Below, piece by piece: positions 1 through 6,594 of a stretch of 10,510 nucleotides of DNA (the stretch's first letter is position 1; each line of letters opens with the position of its first letter). A program made the position numbers and the translations under genes. The notes under the pieces are model-generated. The model ran no database searches. It saw only the letters and a list, made by a program, of their open reading frames with translations, and was not told the DNA's origin. This stretch comes from Candidatus Saccharimonadota bacterium (lineage in GTDB: Bacteria > Patescibacteriota > Saccharimonadia > Saccharimonadales > Saccharimonadaceae), in contig PJQJ01000020.1 of the NCBI GenBank assembly GCA_002861585.1, positions 32,762 to 43,271 on the forward strand, written 5' to 3'.

Positions 1-463
1 CGGCAACCGATCCCATAGCTTGTACCTGTTCGGTTGTTACCCCACGAGCTGACCACCCACGCGTATCCATTAACTGCGCCAGGTTCTCTAGGCGATTTCG
101 AGCATCGTCCTGAGTAATATCCTTACCACGAACCTCCTCTACCATCTTTGGCGCAACAATCTCAACGAGGGCAATGGAACCATCTGGCTGCCACATTCGA
201 AGTCGTGGTTTCAGGAAGAAACGAATAACAGCCAGCAGATACATCTCCATCGGCTGATCCTTCCGAAGTGGCAATGCCAAGGCACCAAACAGAACGACTA
301 CCGGCAGTACCAGCACAACCAAACCGAGAAATATCTTACTCAGCAAAAAACCAACACCTATCGCAATAGCAACAATAACCAGGTAGATAAACTGACGAAA
401 GCTGAATGGTCCAATCAGCTTATCGTCGGCTTCAACATCTTGTGGAACTTTATATACTGCCAT
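1..463 (-). CDS. PrgI family T4SS-associated membrane protein (C-terminus beyond window)
   Basis: The frame reads from ATG at 463 to the left edge with no stop, giving 154 visible residues. It opens with MAVYKVPQDVEADDKL, followed by IGPFSFRQFIYL and two closely spaced hydrophobic helices at about residues 25-41 and 45-65. A PxxxDQPMEMYLLAVIRFF stretch and PRLRMWQPDG at about 86-95 follow. This order (short VPQD-type N-terminus, FSxRQ, paired helices, then a basic PRxRxW patch) is the PrgI family layout known from Gram-positive conjugation clusters and common in Patescibacteria next to VirB4-type ATPases. PrgI is an inner-membrane T4SS component. Its start lies 2 bp after the stop of the upstream VirB6-like gene, so the two are probably co-transcribed and translationally coupled. 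The visible tail after residue 100 is soluble, with charged helices. The family assignment is from recognisable sequence; the role in this cell is inferred. Confidence 0.87.
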   Translation of the reverse strand, partial: MAVYKVPQDVEADDKLIGPFSFRQFIYLVIVAIAIGVGFLLSKIFLGLVVLVLPVVVLFGALALPLRKDQPMEMYLLAVIRFFLKPRLRMWQPDGSIALVEIVAPKMVEEVRGKDITQDDARNRLENLAQLMDTRGWSARGVTTEQVQAMGSVA

Positions 464-465
464 AA

Positions 466-2838
466 TTAATTATTCTTAAGACCGTAGTAGGCACGCAGGT
501 CTTCAAAGTTCATTGTCTTACCAGCGTTTGGCCCGGTAGTATTGATACGTGGATTTTTAGGATCATTGAGGTACTGGTTAACGACCCGTTCAACGTGACC
601 CTTCGCTTCGTCGTTCATGTCGTCGTACTTAGTCATGACCTTACGGAGACGCTCGTCCGTACCCTTTTCTCCATTCGGACCTACAACGAAACGTGAATCA
701 TCATACGCCAGCCACTGCTTGAAGCTCTCCTCTGATTCTGCAGCTTTTGGATTTGAATCAGGATTAAAGGCGTGCTTTGAGAAGTTACCCATATTAACCT
801 TATCCCATCCCTTAACAGCACCTTTAGTAAGCTTACCTGTAGCATCACGCTCAAGTTTGCCGCTAGCGTCGCGATCACCAAGTAGATCACCACGACCCTT
901 GCCCTTCCAGGTAGGTCTAACGAAGTTATCCTCAAGGTCGGATTTATCAAGTTCAGCTTGGTTCTTATCGGTACTGAGTCGATCAATGTGCCCAAGAGCA
1001 GAATTAAGTGTTTCATTTGTTCCATAACCAGATTCAGCAGTTACCTGCATGGCGGCAATAACTGAATCGGTGCGTCTGTGCTGACCCGCCTGAACCATCT
1101 GTTGGTAACGAATCACCTCGCCCTGATTCAACCCGTACTTACTAGTTAATTCAGCCGTTGATGCCTGCCCAGCTGTTTTAGCCCATACCTCAGCCAATTT
1201 GTAGTCGCCGCTAAACATCTTCGTCGCTTTGTCTCTTTCTTCTGCTCGTTGACGCGCCTCATCAAGACGGCGGTAACCACCATAGTTACCCGTTACGGCA
1301 TTAAAAGCATTCGAAGCGTTTAAGCGCTGGTTCATTCTTGATCGCGCATATGCAACTGGACGACGTCCGTTGTAGTTACCGGTTGTGACAAAGCGTTGGC
1401 GCCGAGCGGCCTCTTGCTTGCGGTACTGTCCAAAACCAGTACTTTCGTACATACCTTTTGCACTTTTTGCACCACCGCGGGTCATACTTTCAATACGACC
1501 AAGCAGACCGCTTGAGGTCTTAAATAAGAATGGCAGTGCAAAGAGTGGAAGCACCTGAACAATTAGCGCAATTAATCCCTGAACGCTGGCAACCGCTTCG
1601 TTGGTAAGACCACCATTATTGTTTTGGTTCGCCGAGATCGTAATAAGACTAGCGGCAACGGTTGCACCAGCAAACATCACCATAACTAGCGGATAGAGGA
1701 CAAGCATCTGTATAAAGAGTTCCCACCACTTCTTGAAGTACTTTTCAGTATTTGGGAGTAACCATGCAGCAAAAGCAAGCGGTGCAATCATAACAAGTAA
1801 CATCAGGATCGCTAATCGGGCTGCAAGTACAAAGAAGATAAGTAGTACAGCCAACAGAACCGGCAGGAGGAACATAAAGAGGATAATTGCTGCGATACCG
1901 ATCGTTGCCAGTCCTTTATAGACTGTTTCGACCGTACCACTGATTGAGTCACCGAAACCACCATTGCTCACCTGTTGTTGCTGAGCTGCCTGCAGTGCAT
2001 TAAAGAAGAGACCATAAATACCGGCACCGAGCGCATTTGATATATCAACCATAATTGCGCAGATGTAGTACGAAATATTCATTAAGATAGCCGCTGCAAA
2101 AATACGCGGTAGGATGCGCTTTATACCGTAATTAGAGAGTCCAACTGAAGTCGCCTGCGAAAAGATAATGAACAAAAAGCCAATGACAAACACGATATTG
2201 GCAATATTTAGGATACTGCTCCAGGCTCTGAATATGCCGTTCTGTTCAGGATTACCGATCGGTAGTGGATCAATTCGTAGTAGCGGATCGAGAATGCTTG
2301 CCACCATCTTCGTACCATCAGCGATAAGATCAATAAGCGGACAGATTACCCATGTTAGCGCACCGACGCTACAGACAGGCTCGGTAGCTGGTGTACCCGG
2401 CGTACCGGGAGTCGTTGGGCCAGGGGTGGTTGGAACGGTGCCGGTTCCAGGTGCTTTGTTCTTTGCATCGCTATGCGGTACGGTGACTGAGCTTGTAACT
2501 TCACTACAAGGGCCGGTCCTTACTTCTACGTGGTTGAACGTCTTGGGTTGGTCGTTTGCGTACGGATCATCAGTCATAACCAAGCGCGTCACACCGTTGC
2601 TCGCTTCACAAGCTGCATCGGCTCCTTCCTGCAAGAAGGCGTACGGCTTACCACCAGGGTTACGGTCTACATATTTTTTACCGTTATAAAAGATAGTGGT
2701 ACGATCCACCCACTGGCCAGCGTTTTGAGCATACGCAAAAGAAGGTGCCAATAGTGACACTATTGAACCTACTATCAGGGAACTAAGAACAAAAAGCCCC
2801 ACCAGCCCACGTCGAGATATACTCATATTTTTTTGCAT
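466..2838 (-). CDS. VirB6/TrbL-like polytopic T4SS channel protein, 790 aa
   Basis: Residues about 9-38 form a signal peptide ending in SFAYAQ. A short exported domain (40-120) has Cys77 and Cys111. A Pro/Thr-rich linker (about 130-153) leads to a Cys156/Cys166 segment and then five or six long hydrophobic helices between about 205 and 440. The core APLAFAAWLLPNTEKYFKKW (352-371) is typical of Patescibacterial TrbL/VirB6 proteins. VirB6/TrbL forms the inner-membrane channel of T4SS. After the last helix there is a hydrophilic, basic tail of about 350 residues (TGNYNG and TGNYGG at about 486-491 and 516-521) of unknown role, probably cytoplasmic. The ATG at 2838 has no clear ribosome site; a second ATG at 2826 (MSISRR) is an equally possible start. 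It precedes the PrgI gene by 2 bp and has its own promoter, since a terminator separates it from the 412-aa gene. Confidence 0.85.
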   Translation of the reverse strand: MQKNMSISRRGLVGLFVLSSLIVGSIVSLLAPSFAYAQNAGQWVDRTTIFYNGKKYVDRNPGGKPYAFLQEGADAACEASNGVTRLVMTDDPYANDQPKTFNHVEVRTGPCSEVTSSVTVPHSDAKNKAPGTGTVPTTPGPTTPGTPGTPATEPVCSVGALTWVICPLIDLIADGTKMVASILDPLLRIDPLPIGNPEQNGIFRAWSSILNIANIVFVIGFLFIIFSQATSVGLSNYGIKRILPRIFAAAILMNISYYICAIMVDISNALGAGIYGLFFNALQAAQQQQVSNGGFGDSISGTVETVYKGLATIGIAAIILFMFLLPVLLAVLLIFFVLAARLAILMLLVMIAPLAFAAWLLPNTEKYFKKWWELFIQMLVLYPLVMVMFAGATVAASLITISANQNNNGGLTNEAVASVQGLIALIVQVLPLFALPFLFKTSSGLLGRIESMTRGGAKSAKGMYESTGFGQYRKQEAARRQRFVTTGNYNGRRPVAYARSRMNQRLNASNAFNAVTGNYGGYRRLDEARQRAEERDKATKMFSGDYKLAEVWAKTAGQASTAELTSKYGLNQGEVIRYQQMVQAGQHRRTDSVIAAMQVTAESGYGTNETLNSALGHIDRLSTDKNQAELDKSDLEDNFVRPTWKGKGRGDLLGDRDASGKLERDATGKLTKGAVKGWDKVNMGNFSKHAFNPDSNPKAAESEESFKQWLAYDDSRFVVGPNGEKGTDERLRKVMTKYDDMNDEAKGHVERVVNQYLNDPKNPRINTTGPNAGKTMNFEDLRAYYGLKNN

Positions 2839-2881
2839 ACGTGCGTTTTAAACGAAGTTTTATTTCACCTACTTCCCCCTT

Positions 2882-2909
2882 AGTATACTCTTTTGTAGCT
2901 AAATTCAAA
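2882..2909 (-). promoter_or_regulatory. Predicted promoter for the VirB6-like/PrgI operon
   Basis: On the minus strand TTTGAA (2904-2909), a 16-nt spacer and TATACT (2882-2887) resemble a sigma-70 promoter. It sits just downstream of the terminator of the 412-aa gene and about 44 bp before the VirB6-like start, so it would restart transcription for the virB6-prgI pair. It is based on motif match only. Confidence 0.5.
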
Positions 2910-2942
2910 TAAAACAGGCGTCAAATTACATGACGCCTGTTT
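2905..2942 (-). terminator. Intrinsic terminator of the 412-aa gene
   Basis: A perfect 12-bp stem (2912-2923 with 2931-2942) encloses a 7-nt loop. On the minus strand it runs into TTTTATTTGAATTT. It lies 23 bp after the stop codon of the 412-aa gene and before the next minus-strand gene, so it separates the two transcription units. The T-run is on the minus side. Confidence 0.85.
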
Positions 2943-2964
2943 CTTGGGTTCGTACTTTTTCTGT

Positions 2965-4203
2965 TTAATGACTACCAGTTGCTAATTCATCGGTGTAGGT
3001 CACACCACTAACAACCCATCGGTCGTAGTCATCAGTGTTAGTCTGCTCTGAAATCTCAAGCGTTGCGTTAATAGTATTTCGAGGAAGTTCCTCACTTACA
3101 TTAATGCCACCGGTTCCAGCAACAAGCTGAACGTCGATTGTAAATGAATCAGGAGCGCCATTGCCGTCCTGGTCTAATTTACCAGCGACTGGCTCACCAA
3201 TTTTGGTAGGAATAATACGGTAAGTAAAGTTTTCACCTAATTGGTTATTCTTTGGATCTGGATCGCTCAGAAGCATGTATGCTAAGCCGCGCTGCTCTAG
3301 CAGGTCCACCTTGAAATCAATGATGCCGCCTTCTGGGAGGAGCCAGCTTGAGCTTGTTGAGATATCAACGCCAGGTAATCCAACGCTCTCTACGTCTTCA
3401 CCATATCCATTGACGACATTGTCGGTCATGAAGATATTTGCAGATTTTTCCATTCCTTCTATAAGGCCAAGGGTAATCTTGCGTAGATCGTCATCACTAC
3501 CGGTTATTTCATAGTTTGCACTACGATTGTGCTTGTCTAGGATCGCCTGTCGAAACTCATCACTATAAGCTTCGGTGCCGATTGCGGTACCTTCAGGTAA
3601 ACCAAGCATCTCACGCACTGTAGTTTTAAAGTTGCGCGGGTTCATTGCTTCTTCTTCGGTTGGAAGCGAATCGAGGTCAAAACTAAGTGCAGTAAGGCGC
3701 TCGCCATTAGTAGTCTCTCCTGTTTCGGTAGGTGTTTCAGGAGTTGTAGGAGTGGTTTCGCCGGTTGAACCAGTTTCAGCTTCAGGATTACTGTCGGGCA
3801 GGGCGTTAGATGTCTCTAGTTCCCCGCCGCCGATAGTGCCAGGAGTTGCAGGATCAACTACTTCAGTTTCAGTTGATGTAGCTGGCTGTTCAATCTCTAC
3901 GGTAGGTGCATCAGTAATGGTGGCACGATCTGCAGGAGCGGTATCACCGCCGCTTGAGCGTCCCAGTCCCCATCCAATACCAGCTGCAATACCAGCACCA
4001 GCAACACCTAATGCTACAAAACCTGCACGACGAGATCGACGCGGTTTTGTTTCTGTTGGATCAACTGTAGGAGGAATGTCAAATTCAGATGTACTTTCAA
4101 TAGGAGGGGCTTGATCTCCGGTTGTTTTTTCTGTATCATTAATCACTGACGCTTCAATCGCCCCAGGAACTCCAGGCTGCTGTTCTGGTCTCATTATTGC
4201 CAT
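2965..4203 (-). CDS. Single-pass membrane-anchored protein of unknown function, 412 aa
   Basis: I do not recognise a family. A Pro/Glu/Thr-rich cytoplasmic segment (1-55) ends in a basic KPRRSRR patch. One Gly/Ala-rich helix (about 61-80) follows, then a low-complexity Thr/Pro/Glu linker (about 84-167), then a folded-looking C-terminal domain (about 170-412) alternating helix-like and strand-like stretches. Residues 344-352 read DQDGNGAPD, a DxDxNGxxD loop like those that bind calcium in EF-hand/thrombospondin-3 repeats, but it occurs only once. The topology (cytoplasmic N-terminus, one helix, large outer domain) matches VirB8-type proteins, and the gene sits in a T4SS-like locus, so a VirB8-like role is possible but unproven. 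ATG 4203 is preceded by AGGGAG nine bases upstream, supporting this start over the in-frame ATG at 4194. It has its own promoter and terminator. Confidence 0.8.
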   Translation of the reverse strand: MAIMRPEQQPGVPGAIEASVINDTEKTTGDQAPPIESTSEFDIPPTVDPTETKPRRSRRAGFVALGVAGAGIAAGIGWGLGRSSGGDTAPADRATITDAPTVEIEQPATSTETEVVDPATPGTIGGGELETSNALPDSNPEAETGSTGETTPTTPETPTETGETTNGERLTALSFDLDSLPTEEEAMNPRNFKTTVREMLGLPEGTAIGTEAYSDEFRQAILDKHNRSANYEITGSDDDLRKITLGLIEGMEKSANIFMTDNVVNGYGEDVESVGLPGVDISTSSSWLLPEGGIIDFKVDLLEQRGLAYMLLSDPDPKNNQLGENFTYRIIPTKIGEPVAGKLDQDGNGAPDSFTIDVQLVAGTGGINVSEELPRNTINATLEISEQTNTDDYDRWVVSGVTYTDELATGSH

Positions 4204-4256
4204 AAAATATGGCTCCCTGCAGGTAGTAACGTCGCCTTCCCACCTACGGTTTAAGT

Positions 4257-4285
4257 ATTGTAATGCTTAACTGCGACGTACCCAA
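4257..4285 (-). promoter_or_regulatory. Predicted promoter for the 412-aa gene
   Basis: On the minus strand TTGGGT (4280-4285), a 17-nt spacer and TACAAT (4257-4262) form a plausible sigma-70 promoter with a leader of about 47 nt. Its -35 box lies inside an inverted repeat (4279-4295). A second minus-strand TATACT-like sequence near 4303-4308 is an alternative. Confidence 0.4.
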
Positions 4286-4295
4286 TATCTGGGTA
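4279..4295. promoter_or_regulatory. Inverted repeat in the divergent control region (possible operator)
   Basis: TACCCA (4279-4284), a 5-bp spacer and TGGGTA (4290-4295) form an inverted repeat in the 227-bp region between the two divergent T4SS transcription units, overlapping the predicted minus-strand -35 box. The octamer TTAAGTAT also occurs twice around it, at 4251-4258 and 4302-4309. A repressor or activator site is possible; only the repeat itself is observed. Confidence 0.35.
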
Positions 4296-4368
4296 TACAG
4301 CTTAAGTATATCCTATTTTAAAAGAAAAAGCAATAGTAGTTTGTTTTTTCTTTTTTATTGTTTAAAAA

Positions 4369-4397
4369 TTGAGATTCAACTTCTGAAACGGTATACT
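4369..4397 (+). promoter_or_regulatory. Predicted promoter of the pilin-like gene cluster
   Basis: TTGAGA (4369-4374), an exact 17-nt spacer and TATACT (4392-4397) closely match a sigma-70 promoter. The first pilin-like ATG is 34 bp downstream, with AAAAAAGGA (4412-4420) as the ribosome binding site in between. This placement also rules out the longer reading frame that would start at 4263. Confidence 0.7.
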
Positions 4398-4430
4398 ACG
4401 TACGTAAGTAGAAAAAAGGAAAAACCCCTA

Positions 4431-4838
4431 ATGCGACTTCTGAAAACGTTTATTGTTGCTTCTTTGATGATGTTAGCAGTGACGCTCCTGCCCTCACCTG
4501 CTGTTCTTGCTGTTGATTGTGGACCTGGTGAAGTAGAGACGAGTTTTAAGTTTGATGGCGATAACTGTCTACCAGCCGATAAGAACAACGCAAATATAGA
4601 ACAGAACGCTATCTATGTAGTGCTACTGTCGATCGTAAACTTTCTTGCAGCCGGAGTTGGTCTGGTTATTGTCGGAGGTGTCATATACGGAGCATTCCTC
4701 TATATCACTGCTAATGGCAATGCCGGTAAATCACAGCAAGGCATAACGATCATCGTCAATGCGTTTATAGGATTGGTGCTCTTTATCTTTATGTATGCAA
4801 TTATTAACTATCTTGTTCCTGGTGGACTATTCAAGTAA
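4431..4838 (+). CDS. T4SS pilin-like small membrane protein 1, 135 aa
   Basis: The signal peptide (1-27, ending AVLA) is followed by a short exported segment with Cys30 and Cys46. Two hydrophobic helices (about 62-93 and 103-128) are joined by the short polar loop TANGNAGKSQQG. This size and layout fits the TrbC/VirB2-like 'T4SS pilin' families widespread in Patescibacteria (Pfam T4SS_pilin / Mbov_0395-type). The frame is open back to 4263, but I place the start at 4431: AAGGA is correctly spaced before it, the signal peptide begins there, and the promoter lies between. It is the first gene of the plus-strand cluster. It lacks the RYVxSxG motif seen in the later paralogues, having YGAFLYITANGN instead, so it is one of the more divergent members. 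Confidence 0.82.
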   Translation: MRLLKTFIVASLMMLAVTLLPSPAVLAVDCGPGEVETSFKFDGDNCLPADKNNANIEQNAIYVVLLSIVNFLAAGVGLVIVGGVIYGAFLYITANGNAGKSQQGITIIVNAFIGLVLFIFMYAIINYLVPGGLFK

Positions 4839-4907
4839 GTAGGGCTTGTTATTCTTCTTATTTAGACATATGATAAAAACATATTAATTTGACACAAACA
4901 AAAGAAC

Positions 4908-5315
4908 ATGCTCAAGAAATTAATTCTTATTATCGGCTTACTACCACTCCTCTCTTTCACGGTTGCCACAACTGTGCCAACGCCTGTTAGTGCTGGTCCA
5001 GCATGTGAGAAGCGCCTACTGACGTTACCTTCGTGGCATCGTGGCCTTACAAATGATGAATGCCGCGTTGTTATAGACGAATTTAATGATATTTGGCTTA
5101 TTGTCATTAATATTATTGAAATTGCCCTGCAAGCTGCCGCTTATACAGCTACCGGATTTATCATCTGGGGTGGTATCAAATATGTAAAAAGCCAAGGACG
5201 ACCAGATCATATTAATGGTGCAAAGATGACTATTATCGATGCGACAATCGGTCTTGGTATTGCCCTCTCGGCCGTTGCACTTGTTAACTTCGGTGCAGGG
5301 ATTATAGGTTCATGA
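4908..5315 (+). CDS. T4SS pilin-like small membrane protein 2, 135 aa
   Basis: The signal peptide spans about 1-29 (MLKKLILIIGLLPLL... ending in VSA). The exported segment has Cys33 and Cys52, and two hydrophobic helices follow (about 63-90 and 107-132). The inter-helix motif WGGIKYVKSQGRPDHINGAK is recognisably the same as GGxRYVxSxG...AK in the later paralogues. The ribosome site is weak, and the gene is 69 bp after gene 1, so it is probably co-transcribed and poorly initiated. Its stop codon TGA overlaps the ATG of the next gene (ATGA at 5312-5315), indicating translational coupling. A structural or minor-pilin role in the T4SS-like apparatus is inferred. Confidence 0.82.
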   Translation: MLKKLILIIGLLPLLSFTVATTVPTPVSAGPACEKRLLTLPSWHRGLTNDECRVVIDEFNDIWLIVINIIEIALQAAAYTATGFIIWGGIKYVKSQGRPDHINGAKMTIIDATIGLGIALSAVALVNFGAGIIGS

Positions 5316-5614
5316 AGGATATACTAACAATCATTGCCGGATTGCAGATAGATCCAAAGTTGGTACCGAATGTTCCAACTGTCTCTGGTGATCAAGGCGC
5401 ATTAACGGATTTTGTTAACGCAGTGTTCTTTGTAGCGGGTTTTATGTGCGTACTCTTTGTTATTCTAGGTGCGTTTCGCTATGTTATATCCGAAGGTCGA
5501 AGCGAGAACGTATCGCAGGCTAAGGGTACAATATTTTATGCTGTTATTGGTCTTGTCGTTATCAGTCTTGCTTTCACGATCGTACAAATTATCATTAATA
5601 TTGCAGGAGGATAA
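5312..5614 (+). CDS. T4SS pilin-like small membrane protein 3, 100 aa, no clear signal peptide
   Basis: This is the shortest member. The N-terminal 30 residues (MKDILTIIAGLQIDPKLVPN...) are only weakly hydrophobic and do not form a classical signal peptide. They are followed by two helices (about 32-55 and 72-97) around GAFRYVISEGRSENVSQAKG, the shared inter-helix motif. It lacks the cysteine pair of the other four; its only Cys (46) lies in the first helix. It starts within the stop codon of gene 2 and is followed 1 bp later by gene 4, so all three are one translational unit. The missing signal peptide suggests it stays in the membrane with a different orientation or function, for example as a platform subunit. 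This is inference. Confidence 0.8.
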   Translation: MKDILTIIAGLQIDPKLVPNVPTVSGDQGALTDFVNAVFFVAGFMCVLFVILGAFRYVISEGRSENVSQAKGTIFYAVIGLVVISLAFTIVQIIINIAGG

Positions 5615-5615
5615 G

Positions 5616-5993
5616 ATGAAAAAACTACTCGTATCAGTTTTAGTAGCGTTTATTTTTGTGACCACTATAGGTGTATCATCAGCTGAAGCAGTCAATGTAT
5701 TTGATGCTTGTAATGGTCAAAATTCAGGAGCTGCTGTCTGTGAGGCACGCAACACAGACAAGTTATTTGGCGCTAATAGCATTACGAGGCGTATTATTAA
5801 TGTACTACTGTTTGTTATCGGTCTTATTTCGGTCTTGATGGTCGTTATCGGTGGGTTGCGCTATGTTCTTTCCGGTGGTGATTCCGGCGCGGTAACAAGC
5901 GCAAAAAATACCATTCTATACGCCATCGTTGGACTTATTGTTGCCTTCTCTGCCTACGGCATTGTTAACTTTGTGGTGGTTAGGCTATTATAG
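5616..5993 (+). CDS. T4SS pilin-like small membrane protein 4, 125 aa
   Basis: The start at 5616 is set by a perfect AGGAGG (5605-5610) five bases upstream and by the signal peptide that begins there (1-25, ending AEA). The longer open frame back to 5469 only shadows gene 3. The exported segment carries Cys32 and Cys42. Helix one (about 60-80) leads to GGLRYVLSGGDSGAVTSAKN and helix two (about 98-122). This second half is nearly the same as in gene 5, so genes 4 and 5 are recent duplicates with divergent N-termini. It has the strongest Shine-Dalgarno site in the cluster, suggesting high translation. Confidence 0.87.
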   Translation: MKKLLVSVLVAFIFVTTIGVSSAEAVNVFDACNGQNSGAAVCEARNTDKLFGANSITRRIINVLLFVIGLISVLMVVIGGLRYVLSGGDSGAVTSAKNTILYAIVGLIVAFSAYGIVNFVVVRLL

Positions 5994-6014
5994 GCTGGTG
6001 TAAAACCATTAAAG

Positions 6015-6023
6015 TGGTACAAT
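6015..6023 (+). promoter_or_regulatory. Extended -10 promoter of pilin-like gene 5
   Basis: TGGTACAAT is an extended -10 element (TG, one base, TACAAT at 6018-6023). The same nine bases stand in front of tRNA-Ser(UGA) at 7918-7926. The -35 region is weak (CTGGTG at 5995-6000, 17-nt spacing). It lies in the 59-bp gap after gene 4 and gives gene 5 an independent transcript. Confidence 0.6.
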
Positions 6024-6052
6024 AACAGATATAAAAGGAGAACAGCTTTAAT

Positions 6053-6499
6053 ATGAAACAAGCACTAAAAAACTTCACGAAAGGCTTTTTGGCTGTAGCA
6101 GCTCTTGCCTTGGTTGTCGCAGGTGCCGGAGTGGGAACTGAAACTGCTTTTGCAGTAGATTGTAACACCTCAGGCGGCATCAACGCTGGCGTTGAGTGTG
6201 CAACACCGCAGCAGAGTAAACGACAGCTTGTTGGTGACGGTGGTATCTTCCAGACAGTTGTAAACATCTTACTGTTTGTTGTCGGTGCTGTCGCAGTTAT
6301 CATGCTGATCATCGGTGGTATTCGCTACGTTATCTCTGGTGGTGATCAAGGAGCAGTTACAAGCGCAAAGAACACTATTCTTTACGCGATCGTTGGTATC
6401 GTAGTCGCCTTCCTAGCGTACGCTCTTGTCAACTTTGTTATTACACAGTTGAACACAAGTGCGCCTGCTGCCGGCGGTGTTATTACTAGCCAGCTTTAG
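6053..6499 (+). CDS. T4SS pilin-like small membrane protein 5, candidate major pilin, 148 aa
   Basis: The signal peptide spans 1-34 (KGFLAVAALALVVAGAG... ending TAFA). The exported segment has Cys37 and Cys49. Two helices (about 67-90 and 107-131) flank GGIRYVISGGDQGAVTSAKN, and a short polar C-terminal tail (STSAPAAGG-like) is absent from the paralogues. This is the T4SS pilin (TrbC/VirB2-like) signature commonly annotated in Saccharibacteria. It differs from the other four in control: it has its own extended -10 promoter, AAGGAG 12 bases before the ATG, and a strong terminator just after the stop. Separate transcription of the longest paralogue fits a major subunit made in excess over the co-transcribed minor ones. 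The family is well supported; the major-pilin role is inferred. Confidence 0.87.
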   Translation: MKQALKNFTKGFLAVAALALVVAGAGVGTETAFAVDCNTSGGINAGVECATPQQSKRQLVGDGGIFQTVVNILLFVVGAVAVIMLIIGGIRYVISGGDQGAVTSAKNTILYAIVGIVVAFLAYALVNFVITQLNTSAPAAGGVITSQL

Positions 6500-6521
6500 T
6501 ACAGATCATTTGTACAACCTA

Positions 6522-6551
6522 AAAAACACCCGTTTTATAGCGGGTGTTTTT
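6522..6551 (+). terminator. Intrinsic terminator of the pilin-like cluster
   Basis: An 11-bp stem (6522-6532 with 6541-6551, core CACCCG/CGGGTG) has an 8-nt loop and its 3' arm ends in a T-run. It begins 23 bp after the stop of gene 5. The A-run on the 5' side means it could also work in reverse. Confidence 0.85.
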
Positions 6552-6594
6552 ATGTGCCGTTGCTACTACCCGCTACGCTTGCCTCATGCTAGCG

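Noticed and set aside
617..1027. Open frames antisense to the VirB6-like gene (also 2168-2689), the 412-aa gene (3575-4114) and hsp20 (6904-7137)
   Set aside because: Compositions are Ser/Pro/Val-rich shadows with no ribosome sites, and each lies fully across a well-supported gene.
4263..4430. A 56-codon N-terminal extension of pilin-like gene 1 (open frame from ATG 4263)
   Set aside because: The predicted promoter (4369-4397) and ribosome site (4412-4420) lie inside it, and a normal signal peptide starts at 4431.
5313..5315. UGA read as glycine (Gracilibacteria/Absconditabacteria code)
   Set aside because: Long genes in the window contain no in-frame TGA, glycine is encoded by GGN, and this TGA overlaps the next start codon in the classic ATGA arrangement.
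5469..5615. A longer start for pilin-like gene 4
   Set aside because: That stretch only overlaps gene 3 in another frame; AGGAGG five bases before ATG 5616 and the signal peptide fix the start.
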